Both the position numbers and the translations under genes were made by a program. A stretch of 43,204 nucleotides of DNA, taken from assembly GCA_014896635.1 (NCBI GenBank), contig JADBKA010000007.1:1-43204 (forward strand), given 5' to 3'. This DNA is from Ktedonobacteraceae bacterium. GTDB lineage: Bacteria > Chloroflexota > Ktedonobacteria > Ktedonobacterales > Ktedonobacteraceae. This document shows positions 33,137 to 42,200 of this stretch, one piece after another. The notes under the pieces were generated by a model, which saw nothing but the letters and a program-made list of their open reading frames with translations, was not told where the DNA came from and did not search any database. Position 1 is the stretch's first letter, and the number at the start of each line of letters is the position of its first letter.

Positions 33137-34285
33137 GTGAGCAAGAGGCTCAATGTGAGCGCATTTCTTATGCGCGCAGCGGCTGTACTGGCCGTTTTTG
33201 TTGTTTGTCTTGCCTGGAGCGGAGGGCATGCTCAGGCGAAAACCCGTCAGGCGAGCTGTACGCCTACAGGGTACATGCAGGATAACATCAACCTGACGGC
33301 GGCTGTAGTAATCACAACGTCTGGTGCTGTAGCTAACCAGACCATTGATGCTACTGGCTGCAATATCGGGGTCTACTTTGCTCCGGGTTCGTCGGGGGTG
33401 GTCGTTAACTCCGAGATCTTCGGAGCAAATTACTACGGAGTGCTGGTTGACGCGGGTAACGTCACGGTGGTGCAGTCTCGTATCCATGACATCCATGAGA
33501 ATCCGTTTAACGGTACTCAGCATGGCGAGGGTGTCAGGATCGAATCGCTTCACAGTAGCAGACCTGCTTTTGGCCGAATTATTGGGAATCAGATTTCGGC
33601 CTATCAGAAAAATGGCATCGTCGTTAACGGCCCCCTGGCCTCGGCTTTTGTGATGAGAAATGCCGTAGCGGGTCAGGGTCCGACCCCTATCATTGCACAG
33701 AATGGCATTGAAGTAGGGCGTGGGGCCAGAGCTACTGTGACACAGAACACAGTGCAAGGCAACTCGTTTACAGGACCAACAAATTACGTTGCTACCGGCA
33801 TTCTGGTGTTTGGCGGACCCTGTTTTGGGGCGCCGTTCACGACGGGAACCACTGTTATCGGGAATACGGCTACAGGCAATGACGTAGGTGTCTACCTTGC
33901 CAACCTGGAAAGCGATTGTGTGTCGTCAGCTGCTACACCCACCCAGATTATGGTATCCCAGAACACTCTCAGGAACGACGCTGTGACCAACACCTCTGGC
34001 GCACGGTTGAACACTCCTCCCCCTAACCTTTATCCCTATCAAGCTGGTGTGACCGATGTGGGGAACCGTGATAGCATCGTCAATAACCGGATCTGTGGTG
34101 CTGGCTATACGCCGCCACCGTTGCCACCGCCGTTCCTGTATACCATCGACATTACCTATGCGATCAGCCCTTCAGTGGCAAACAATACTACCTGCTCAGG
34201 TGTGACAATAATGCCACCGCAGTGGAAGGCGCAGAAGAGCAAAGCTGAGCCGCCCCATATCAGCGTCCGTGTCTCTGCCGGTTAG
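33137..34285 (+). CDS. Secreted right-handed beta-helix protein
   Basis: 382 aa starting with GTG at 33137, with AGGAGG 6 nt upstream. Sec signal peptide: basic start, hydrophobic AAAVLAVFVVCLAWSGG, cleavage after AHAQA-like AQA (about residue 35). The mature protein consists of parallel-beta-helix repeats of the NosD/pectate-lyase-like type: GVVVNSEIFGANYYGVLVDAG, VTVVQSRIHDIHENPF, GRIIGNQISAYQKNGIVVNG, VIGNTATGNDVGVYLAN, and many N-x-V/I turns. Several Cys may be paired. No catalytic residues of a known lyase stand out, so it may bind or process a surface polysaccharide. It lies just ahead of the lanthipeptide locus but is closed off by two hairpins, so a link is not supported. Confidence 0.85.
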   Translation: MSKRLNVSAFLMRAAAVLAVFVVCLAWSGGHAQAKTRQASCTPTGYMQDNINLTAAVVITTSGAVANQTIDATGCNIGVYFAPGSSGVVVNSEIFGANYYGVLVDAGNVTVVQSRIHDIHENPFNGTQHGEGVRIESLHSSRPAFGRIIGNQISAYQKNGIVVNGPLASAFVMRNAVAGQGPTPIIAQNGIEVGRGARATVTQNTVQGNSFTGPTNYVATGILVFGGPCFGAPFTTGTTVIGNTATGNDVGVYLANLESDCVSSAATPTQIMVSQNTLRNDAVTNTSGARLNTPPPNLYPYQAGVTDVGNRDSIVNNRICGAGYTPPPLPPPFLYTIDITYAISPSVANNTTCSGVTIMPPQWKAQKSKAEPPHISVRVSAG

Positions 34286-34296
34286 CCTGGCGGCCT

Positions 34297-34386
34297 GCTG
34301 ATCTTTGCTGCTAGCAAGAGCAAGATCAGCGCAACCGGCAAAACTATGCTGCTGGCGCACTCCCAGGTGAAGAAACCTGGGAGTGC
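34297..34386 (+). terminator. Two tandem hairpins after the beta-helix gene
   Basis: The first is an imperfect stem starting GCTGATCTTTGCT (34297-34330). The second is a perfect 12-bp stem GCACTCCCAGGT / ACCTGGGAGTGC with a 6-nt loop (34357-34386), followed by ATATTTC. The T tract is weak, but the position between units supports termination. Confidence 0.6.
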
Positions 34387-34474
34387 ATATTTCTACAAGA
34401 GCGAGCGCCATTTGTATGAATTCCTATACTACACTTAGAGGCTTTCTTTACTTTTTCGGTCGGGTGGGAGAGAT

Positions 34475-35056
34475 ATGCAACAGGGTCCTCAGCGGGCGCT
34501 CTTTCGCGTCAGTGCTTTAGAAAACTATTTACGCGAGCGGGACAGGGACAATCTGCCGCGCTTCGTTTCCTGGCCCATTCCTCTGTTTATAGGACTACTG
34601 CTAGGTATTCTGGTGGTAGCGAGCTGGTTTGCCTGGAGTGTGGAATTGCCGGTCTATGTCAGCGGTCCAGGCATCGTGCTGCCTGCGAGCAATGGCGTTA
34701 TCCAGCAGCAGCAAAGCCCGGCAGTAGCAGCCGTGTTTCTCCCGCCGGCGGCGGCTGAGCGATTAGCAGTTGGTCTGCCTGTGGATGTGCAATTTAACTC
34801 GTCTGCGATCCAGATTCATAGCTCCATTGTAATGATTGAGCCGGGCATCGCCAGTCCCACAGCTATTCAAAAGAGATTTGGAGTTGCTGGCAGAAGTGGC
34901 GTACCTGTCACACAGCCGTCGCTAGTCGTGCTGGTCAAATTGCCGGACCTGCCTGTCACGACGTATGCTGGTAGCGTGCTCTCTGCGCGAGTGAAAGTCG
35001 GAGCGCAACGCATGATTGCGCTGCTGCCGGGATTGGGGAGATTTGCTGGAAAGTAG
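34475..35056 (+). CDS. Short HlyD-like adaptor of the lanthipeptide exporter
   Basis: 193 aa. The N-terminal region (FRVSALENYLRERDRDNLPRFVSWPIPLFIGLLLGILVVASWFAW) matches the start of NHLM/bacteriocin-type HlyD secretion proteins: a short cytoplasmic arm, then one membrane helix (residues ~33-52). VYVSGPGIVLPASNGV follows. The beta-barrel part is kept (ERLAVGLPVDVQFNSSA; VLSARVKVGAQRMIALLPGLG), but there is no coiled-coil hairpin and only a trace of the lipoyl domain, so it is about half the usual length. In a single-membrane cell no long periplasmic hairpin is needed. It is the first gene of the lanthipeptide locus, 16 bp before the ABC transporter. GGGAGAG precedes the ATG. Confidence 0.8.
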   Translation: MQQGPQRALFRVSALENYLRERDRDNLPRFVSWPIPLFIGLLLGILVVASWFAWSVELPVYVSGPGIVLPASNGVIQQQQSPAVAAVFLPPAAAERLAVGLPVDVQFNSSAIQIHSSIVMIEPGIASPTAIQKRFGVAGRSGVPVTQPSLVVLVKLPDLPVTTYAGSVLSARVKVGAQRMIALLPGLGRFAGK

Positions 35057-35072
35057 GGTAAAGGGTAGAAGT

Positions 35073-37490
35073 ATGATGGAGAAGAGGCAGAACTTCAGCG
35101 GCCAGGGAAATTTGAAGGTGAGGCGAGTACACCTGGACTCGATGGTCGGAGTCCAGACGGAACAGCTCAAAAGCAGTCAGATAGATCGTGGAATAGCGGT
35201 GGCCACACAGAAGAAGCAGAGACAAAAGCAGCCCGCGCAAAAGAAAAATGGCATTTTTTTCATAATCCAGGCTATTGTGGGCTGGATCATGCAGCGCCTG
35301 TGGATGAAGCGAGTGCCGGTATTGTTGCAGATGAGCGCGGTAGAGTGTGGTCTTGCCTCACTGGCGATGGTTCTCAGCTATTATGGCCGCAAAACATCAG
35401 TGTTAGAGCTGCGTACAAAGTATGGCGTTGGACGTGACGGGGCTTCTGCTCGTACGATTGTCAAAGCGGCTCGTGATTTCGGTATGCGGGTGAGAGCCAT
35501 CTCTTTGCAAAAGAGCGACTTCTCGCATATTAAGCTGCCAGCCATCGTCCACTGGCAATTCAAGCATTTCCTGGTAGTGGAACGCTGGTCGCAAAAACAT
35601 GTGGATGTGGTTGATCCGGCGCTGGGACGCAGGCGTCTGTCGGCGCACGAATTTGATGCCGGTTTTACCGGCATTATTATTTTGTTAGAGCCGGGCGTGA
35701 ACTTTAGCCGCGAATCTCCGCCAGTTTCGCTGTCTCTGAAGACCTACATCTGGCAATCTATCCGGCAGGCGCCGGGGACAGTGGTGCAGGTCATCGGCAG
35801 CTCGATTCTGCTTCAGCTATTTGGCCTTGTCACGCCTATCCTGACGAAAATCGTGGTGGATCAGATTCTGCCATTTAAGCTGCACGATGTCATGTCCATT
35901 CTGGCGGCGGGCATGCTCATGCTGATCTTTGCACAGGGCATCACCACGCTGCTGCGCGAGTGGCTACTCGTGTACCTGCGGGCGCGCATTGATACGCACC
36001 TGGTGCTAGGATTCTTTGAGCACCTGCTCTCTCTCCCCTATAGCTTCTTCCAGCAGCGGTCGAGCGGCGATTTGCTCATGCGCATGGGAAGCAACACGAT
36101 CATCCGCGATATTCTCAGCGGGCAGCTTGTCTCGACGCTACTGGATAGCGGCATGGTCGTGCTTTATCTGTTGATCCTGCTCTGGCAATCGCCGCCTTTT
36201 GCGCTGCTCACGCTCGTCATTGGCCTCTTGCAAGTGCTTCTGGTTGTAGGTACGTACAGACCCGTGCGCAGGCTGGCCGATGAAGAGCTGGCGGCTCAAG
36301 GACAGTCGCAGGGCTATATGGCTGAGGCGCTCTCCGGCATTGCCACCATCAAAGCGGCGGGCGCGGAGTACCAGGCGCATGAACGCTGGTCGAATCTCTT
36401 CTTCGGCCAGTTGAATATCTCCATTCGTCGCAGCTATCTTTCCGCGCTACTTGGCATGGCGCTGACGGCGCTGCGTTCGTTCTCCAGTCTCGCTTTACTC
36501 TGGCTTGGTGCCTCTGAGGTGCTCAATGGTTCCATCACGGTCGGCTCGATGCTGGCTTTAAACACGCTGGCCGTCGCCTTCTTAGATCCGCTCACATCCC
36601 TGGTGGGCAGAGTGCAGCAACTGCTGCTGGCCCAGGCGCACCTGCAACGCCTGGCGGATATTATGACGGCTGAACCTGAGCAGGATGTGCAAAAGGTGCA
36701 TGTCCCGCCCAGGCTGACAGGACATATTCGCCTGGAAAATGTCAGTTTCCAGTACACGCCTGACACCCCGAAGGTGCTGCACTCGCTCAATGTGACGATC
36801 CAGGCGGGGCAGAAGGTGGCGATTGTTGGACGCACCGGTTCCGGTAAGAGCACGCTGGGCCAGCTCCTGCTCGGACTTTACCTGCCGACGGAGGGTGAGA
36901 TTTACTACGATCATATGCCGCTGCACAAACTTCAGTACCAGGAAGTGCGGCGCCAGTTTGGGGTCGTCTTGCAGGAATCAACGGTCTTCAGCGGTACAAT
37001 TTTGCAGAATATTATGCTCAACAATCCGGCGATGGAGAAAGAGCAGGCCATCAGGGCGGCACAGATCGCTGCCATTCATGAAGATATTGTCAGAATGCCG
37101 CTGGGCTATGAAACCTTTGTCTCGGAAGGTGGCAGCGCTCTCTCCGGCGGCCAGCGCCAGCGCCTGGCGATAGCGCGCGCGGTGGCGCATCATCCCGCCA
37201 TTCTCCTGCTCGACGAGGCGACCAGCGCGCTCGATGTGGTCACGGAGCGCCGCGTCGCGCAGAATCTGGAGTCCTTTCCCTGTACGCAGATCATCATTGC
37301 GCATCGCCTGAGCACCATACGGCATGCCGATCTTATCATTGTGCTGGAGCAGGGGACAATTGTGGAGCAGGGAACGCATGATGAGTTGTTGCGCCACAAT
37401 GGATATTATGCTCACCTGATACGGCAACAGATGGAGAAGGAAAGAGGAGATGCACAGATGGTTATAAAACCGAAATTTACAATAGGATAA
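35073..37490 (+). CDS. lanT: Peptidase-containing ABC transporter (PCAT, LanT type)
   Basis: 805 aa from the ATG at 35073, with AAAGGG 7 nt upstream. A ~75-aa basic extension precedes the C39 cysteine protease: catalytic Cys92 in QMSAVECGLASLAMVLSYYG, His165 in FKHFLVVERW and Asp181 in VDVVDPALG, all intact. Six membrane helices follow (SILLQLFGLVTPILTKIVVDQ onwards). The ATPase has Walker A GRTGSGKST (~586), the Q-loop, signature LSGGQRQRLAIARA (~690) and Walker B ILLLDEATSALD. PCATs cut the leader after a GG/GA motif and export the mature peptide. The four downstream precursors end their leaders in YGA or YGG, matching this specificity. Confidence 0.96.
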   Translation: MMEKRQNFSGQGNLKVRRVHLDSMVGVQTEQLKSSQIDRGIAVATQKKQRQKQPAQKKNGIFFIIQAIVGWIMQRLWMKRVPVLLQMSAVECGLASLAMVLSYYGRKTSVLELRTKYGVGRDGASARTIVKAARDFGMRVRAISLQKSDFSHIKLPAIVHWQFKHFLVVERWSQKHVDVVDPALGRRRLSAHEFDAGFTGIIILLEPGVNFSRESPPVSLSLKTYIWQSIRQAPGTVVQVIGSSILLQLFGLVTPILTKIVVDQILPFKLHDVMSILAAGMLMLIFAQGITTLLREWLLVYLRARIDTHLVLGFFEHLLSLPYSFFQQRSSGDLLMRMGSNTIIRDILSGQLVSTLLDSGMVVLYLLILLWQSPPFALLTLVIGLLQVLLVVGTYRPVRRLADEELAAQGQSQGYMAEALSGIATIKAAGAEYQAHERWSNLFFGQLNISIRRSYLSALLGMALTALRSFSSLALLWLGASEVLNGSITVGSMLALNTLAVAFLDPLTSLVGRVQQLLLAQAHLQRLADIMTAEPEQDVQKVHVPPRLTGHIRLENVSFQYTPDTPKVLHSLNVTIQAGQKVAIVGRTGSGKSTLGQLLLGLYLPTEGEIYYDHMPLHKLQYQEVRRQFGVVLQESTVFSGTILQNIMLNNPAMEKEQAIRAAQIAAIHEDIVRMPLGYETFVSEGGSALSGGQRQRLAIARAVAHHPAILLLDEATSALDVVTERRVAQNLESFPCTQIIIAHRLSTIRHADLIIVLEQGTIVEQGTHDELLRHNGYYAHLIRQQMEKERGDAQMVIKPKFTIG

Positions 37491-37534
37491 TATATATGAT
37501 AGGTTGATATAAATGCACAAGTTGTGTTTCATCG

Positions 37535-37540
37535 TATAAT
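37535..37540 (+). promoter_or_regulatory. Candidate -10 box for the precursor genes
   Basis: TATAAT in an AT-rich gap between the transporter and the first precursor. No good -35 is present at normal spacing. The leader would be about 165 nt. A separate promoter here would allow high precursor output. Confidence 0.3.
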
Positions 37541-37713
37541 GGTGGTAGGTATGCGGGTAAGATCAGGAAAGTGATGTTGTAGTAGTTATCTGATCTGAAA
37601 AGTCGCCTGGCATAGCTAAGCGATAAAGAATGCGCGGGCTATTCAAACATCACCAATCACCCGTTGCCATAGATGATACTGCAAGTATCTCAAACGCAGA
37701 AAGGAAACTCAAG

Positions 37714-38064
37714 ATGAAGTTTGACATCGTACGCGCCTGGAAAGATGAGACCTATCGCCAGAGCCTGACGAAGGAAGAGCAGGCCCTGCTTCCTGAAAAT
37801 CCTGCTGGCAGCTATGAACTGAGCGAAAGGGATCTGGAATCCGTCTATGGTGCCGCCGGCTGGAATGGCCCGGAGGCGAACCTGTCGCAGTATGGTAATT
37901 GCAGCAATGCCGCCATTTGTCGGCAGTCAGCAGCCGGCACGAACAACTTCGCCTGCTTCAGCCAGAGCTTCGGCTCCGATTGCAGTGATGTGGGTACCGT
38001 GTCCGCAACCGGAACAACAAACACCATTGGAGGGCTGCTCGGTCTCGGTGGTGGTGCCGCCTAA
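37714..38064 (+). CDS. lanA1: Class II lanthipeptide precursor A1 (mersacidin-type leader)
   Basis: 116 aa from the ATG at 37714 (AAAGGAA upstream). The leader (residues 1-47) has FDIVRAWKDETYRQSL, LPENPAGSYELSERDLE and the cut site SVYGA, the mersacidin/lichenicidin type read by LanM. The predicted core is 69 aa, far longer than the usual 20-40. Cys sits at core positions 16, 22, 34 and 43 (C-x5-C-x11-C-x8-C) among 14 Ser/Thr, and the tail is Gly/Leu-rich (IGGLLGLGGGAA). The product would be a four-ring peptide if every Cys is used. First of four tandem copies. Confidence 0.9.
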   Translation: MKFDIVRAWKDETYRQSLTKEEQALLPENPAGSYELSERDLESVYGAAGWNGPEANLSQYGNCSNAAICRQSAAGTNNFACFSQSFGSDCSDVGTVSATGTTNTIGGLLGLGGGAA

Positions 38065-38098
38065 GATAGCAATAAAAAAGGTTCAAGGAGATAAAGAA

Positions 38099-38449
38099 AT
38101 GGCATTTGATGTAGTACGAGCATGGAAAGACGAAGCGTATCGCCGCAGTCTGTCGGCAGAGGAGCGGGTGCAACTGCCAGAGAATCCCGCTGGCAGCTTC
38201 GAGTTGAGCGAAAGAGATCTGGAATCCGTCTATGGCGCTCTGGGTCCCTTTGGCAATGGTCCAGAAGCGAACCTGTCGCAGTATGGCAATTGCAGCAACG
38301 CTGCGATCTGTCGGCAGTCGGTATCTGGCACGAACAGTTTCGCTTGCTTCAGCCAGGGCTTCGGCTCCGATTGCACCAATGTGGGTACCCAGTCAGCGAG
38401 CGGAACGGGCAATATCATCGGCGGACTGCTCGGTGGTACTACTCCCTAA
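38099..38449 (+). CDS. lanA2: Class II lanthipeptide precursor A2
   Basis: 116 aa; the ATG at 38099 follows AAGGAG. The leader (47 aa, ending SVYGA) is nearly identical to that of A1. The core begins LGPFGNGPEANLSQYGN, with the same four-Cys spacing C-x5-C-x11-C-x8-C, then SGTGNIIGGLLGGTTP. An insertion (PFG) near the core start distinguishes it from A1. Lies 34 bp after A1. Confidence 0.9.
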   Translation: MAFDVVRAWKDEAYRRSLSAEERVQLPENPAGSFELSERDLESVYGALGPFGNGPEANLSQYGNCSNAAICRQSVSGTNSFACFSQGFGSDCTNVGTQSASGTGNIIGGLLGGTTP

Positions 38450-38478
38450 AATGAAACAAAAATGTTCAAGGAGTGAAA

Positions 38479-38802
38479 ATGAAATTTGATGTAGTACGCG
38501 CCTGGAAAGATGAGGCGTATCGCCGCAGTCTGCCGGCGGAAGAACAGGTGCAATTGCCGGAGAATCCCGCTGGCAGCTATGAACTAAGCGAAGCGGATCT
38601 GGAAGCCGTCTACGGTGCCGCCGGCTGGAATGGCCCGGAGGCCAATCTCTCAAAGAGCGGTAATTGCAGCAATGCCATTGTTTGCCGGCAATCGGCAACA
38701 GGAACAAACAGCTATGTCTGCTTTGAGGGTAGCAGCGTGGGTACCCAGACTGCCAGTGGAACACTGAACACACTGGGTCCTCTGCTAGGTCTCGGTGCTT
38801 AA
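38479..38802 (+). CDS. lanA3: Class II lanthipeptide precursor A3 (three-Cys core)
   Basis: 107 aa from the ATG at 38479, with AAGGAG 5 nt upstream; a GTG two codons earlier is too close to it. The leader again ends AVYGA. The core is 60 aa. It keeps the first three Cys (C-x5-C-x11-C), but about ten residues carrying the fourth ring Cys are missing: CFEGSSVGTQTASG here against CFSQGFGSDCTNVGTQSASG in A2. The tail is TLGPLLGLGA. It should form one ring fewer. Confidence 0.9.
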   Translation: MKFDVVRAWKDEAYRRSLPAEEQVQLPENPAGSYELSEADLEAVYGAAGWNGPEANLSKSGNCSNAIVCRQSATGTNSYVCFEGSSVGTQTASGTLNTLGPLLGLGA

Positions 38803-38830
38803 ATCACATTCCTGATAAGGAGACTCATGG

Positions 38831-39184
38831 ATGAAGTTTGACGTTGTACGCGCCTGGAAAGACGAGGCGTATCGTTGCAGCCTGTCGGCGGAAGAGCAGG
38901 CGCAATTGCCGGAGAATCCCGCTGGCAGTTATGAACTGAGCGACGCCGATATGGAAGGCATTTATGGTGGTCAGGTCTGCCCTCCCAATGTCCATGCCAA
39001 CCAGTCGCAGTATGGCAGTTGCAGCAATGCACTGGTGTGCAAGCAATCTGCCTTTGCTAATAACAACTATGCCTGCTTCAGTAACGGTTTTGGTGCCGAC
39101 TGCAACAATGTAAATACCAAAACCGCCAGCGGAACGGGCAACATTTTAGGTTCACTGATTGGCACCGGCGGCCTGCTTGGCTAA
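38831..39184 (+). CDS. lanA4: Class II lanthipeptide precursor A4 (YGG site, extra Cys)
   Basis: 117 aa; the ATG at 38831 follows AAGGAG. The leader ends GIYGG, a true double-Gly site, instead of YGA, and carries a Cys (RCSL) that the other leaders lack. The 70-aa core starts QVCPPNVHANQSQYGS with an additional Cys at core position 3, then the conserved C-x5-C-x11-C-x8-C and a hydrophobic tail (NILGSLIGTGGLLG). Five core Cys make it the most divergent copy and suggest an extra N-terminal ring or a disulfide. Confidence 0.9.
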   Translation: MKFDVVRAWKDEAYRCSLSAEEQAQLPENPAGSYELSDADMEGIYGGQVCPPNVHANQSQYGSCSNALVCKQSAFANNNYACFSNGFGADCNNVNTKTASGTGNILGSLIGTGGLLG

Positions 39185-39214
39185 TGCAGAAGCAGGAGAT
39201 CTTAAGGGGTTTCT

Positions 39215-39250
39215 GGGGTCCAGGAGAGCTTCTCTCTGGACCCCCTTTTA
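39215..39250 (+). terminator. Terminator/attenuator between precursors and lanM
   Basis: Stem GGGGTCCA / TGGACCCC extended inward by GAGAG / CTCTC with one bulge, then CTTTTAT. It lies 30 bp after lanA4 and ends 21 bp before lanM. A partly leaky terminator here would keep precursor mRNA far above synthetase mRNA, as in many lantibiotic operons. Confidence 0.8.
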
Positions 39251-39271
39251 TGACCTGACAGGGAGGTTGAA

Positions 39272-42200
39272 ATGGAAAGGGTTGCAACAGACGCATATAG
39301 TACGCGGGAGGACCTGTGGCAGAGCGCGGCCTGGTATCGTGCGCTGACGCTGGTCGAGCGCATCGCTTTACTACGAGAAAACACCGCAAATCCTTTATCC
39401 GTTGTGTCAGACGATGACACAGATGCAAAGCAACGATTACATCGATGGAAAGAACAATATCCCTTCAATAAAGAAGAAAATAGTTTCGCGCAGCGTCTGG
39501 CTGCTGATGAGCTAACTGAAGACGAACTGCTGGCGTTGCTCGCCGAACCACCAGAATCTCTCCAGGCTCGTGCAGATGCCTCCCCGGTCTGGCTACAGAG
39601 ACTGGCCGATGTCTTCTCCGCGCTGCTGCCGGCCGCCGATGGCACGCCTTCATTGCTGGCAAAAGCCATAGCGGATGCTCCGGCGCTGGCAATGCACGAT
39701 ATTCTTCTTCCCTTAATAAAACAGGGCATTGATCGTCTCAAGCAGGACATTCAGGCACTGACTCAGCACTATGATCAACTGCCATTCCATCCTGAGAGAG
39801 TTGTTGCACTACTTGTGCCTCATCTGCTTGGACTCGTCAACCAGCGCATGGCGAAAACCATGATCCTTGAGTTGAATATCGCGCGTGTGCAGGGCCGATT
39901 GCAGGGCGAGACGCCAGAGGAGCGATTCCAGGACTTCTTACGGCAGCTCTGCCGGCCCGATGGCATGCCGCTGCTGTTGCAGGAATACCCGGTGCTGGCG
40001 CGTCTGCTGGAACAGGCTGTGGACCGCTGGCTGCGCTACGAGCTGGAGCTGCTGGAGCATCTCTGTGCTGACTGGGATGAAATACGCGCCGTATTTCAAC
40101 TTCCCCCCGACGTCGGGACGCTGATCGGCATTGCCTGGGGACAGGGCGACACCCATCGCGGCGGGCGCTGCGTGACAATCTTTAGCTGGAGTTCGGGTCT
40201 GCGCCTGGTCTACAAACCACGCTCTCTGGCGATAGATGTGCATTTTCAGGAGTTGCTCTCCTGGCTGAATAACCTGGGCTTTCGGCCGGCCTTTCGCGTG
40301 CTCAGGGTAATTGATAAGAGAACACATGGCTGGTCCGAATTTGTCAACGTAGAAGGCTGCACTACCAGAGAAGAAGTTGAGCGATTTTATCGGCGTCAGG
40401 GCGGCTATCTCGCTCTGCTCTATGCGCTGGAAGCGGCGGATTTCCATTCGGAGAATCTGATAGCTTCCGGCGAGCATCCCATACTGATCGACCTTGAGAC
40501 GCTGCTTCAGCCGCGCATCGTGCCGGAAACTACCGGCCAGCAGAAAATTGCCGGGCCGTCTCTTGACGATATTGTCCTGCGCGTCGGTATGCTCCCGTAT
40601 CGTATCTGGCCGTTTCGTGAGAGCGAAGGCATCGACATCAGCGGCCTGGGCGGGCAAGCCGGTCAGCGCATCCCGCTACCCATGACCATCTGGGCCGGCA
40701 GTGGCACCGATGAGATGCGCGTGAATCGGGAGCATACCACGCTTCAGGAGAGCAATCACCGTCCCCGCTTGCAGGGACAGGACGTTGACACGTTGGAATA
40801 TCTTGACTGCATTGTCAACGGCTTTACCGCTGCCTATCGCCTGCTCCTACAGCACCGCGATGCCTTGCTGCAAGAGCTGTTGCTGCGTTTTGCGCATGAC
40901 GAAATTCGCTGCATCATGCGTCCTACGCCCATCTACGTCACGCTGATTAATGATAGCTTCCATCCCGATGTGCTGCGCGATGCCCTGGATCGTGACCGCC
41001 TGCTCGACCGTCTGTGGGCCGGAGCGGCGCGCAATCCGCACCTGGCGAGACTGGTGCTGGCAGAGCAGGCCGACGCACGCGCGGGAGACGTTCCCATGTT
41101 TACGACCTCTCCAGACTCACATGATCTGTTCACGTCTCAAGGTGCGCCCCTCGCGGAATTTTTCACCATGACGGGCATGGAGGCGGCCCGAAAGCGATTG
41201 GCAAGCTTCAGTGAAGATGATATGCAACGGCAGATCTGGGTGATCAAAGCCTCATTTGCCTGCCTGAAACTGGGCATAGATAAACCTGCCGGGCGCTTGC
41301 TGCACCTGCGTCCATCACAGGCCGAAGTCTCCTACGGACGCTTGCTTGCCGCCGCCCGTGCTGCGGGCGATCATCTGGAGAAACTCGCGGTTCGAGGAGC
41401 AGAGCATGCTGGCTGGTTCGGCATTACGCCGATAGGCGAGCGGCAGTGGCAGATTCTCCCGACGGATATTGACCTTTATAGCGGGACTTCGGGAATCGCG
41501 CTCTTTCTCGGCTATCTGGGCAAACTGACCGGCGAGGAGCGATATACCGCGCTGGCACAGCAGGCGCTGAACAATGTGCGCGCACTGGTGGCGCAGCGCG
41601 AAGTGTTTGCGAGCGTAGGAGCTTTTGGCGGCATCGGCTCCGTGATCTATCTGCTATCGCATCTGGGGACGCTCTGGCACGATCCAGTCCTGTATGAGGA
41701 AGCCGAAGCAATCGTGCGGCGTCTGCCCGACACTATCGCGCAAGATAAGATGTACGATGTGATGGCCGGTTCGGCAGGCTGTATCGCGGCGCTGCTCAGC
41801 CTCTATTCCGTCTTTCCTTCAGATGCTGTCCTGGAGATGGCTGTGCGCTGCGGCGATCACCTGCTAGCACATGCCAGGCCGATGCAGCGCGGTACAGGCT
41901 GGCCGACAGAGCTGGCCGATGTCCCGCTGACTGGCTTCTCGCATGGCAGCGCCGGGATCGCGCTAAATCTGCTGCGCCTGTCGGCTGTAAGCGGCGACGA
42001 ACGTTTTCGGCAGGCGTCTCTGGCTGCGATGGAGTATGAGCGCGGCGTCTTTGTGCAGGAGCAGCGCAACTGGCCCGATTTTCGCAAGGATCTACGTAAA
42101 GCCGCGCAAGAACAGGAAGAGCGTGGGCAGGGTGAGCAGGGGCCGAGTTGTATGATTGCGTGGTGTCACGGTGCGCCTGGCATCGGACTGGCGCGCCTGG

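Noticed and set aside
33137..34285. Beta-helix protein as part of the lanthipeptide operon
   Set aside because: Two hairpins and about 190 bp separate it from the adaptor gene, and such proteins are not known lanthipeptide tailoring enzymes.
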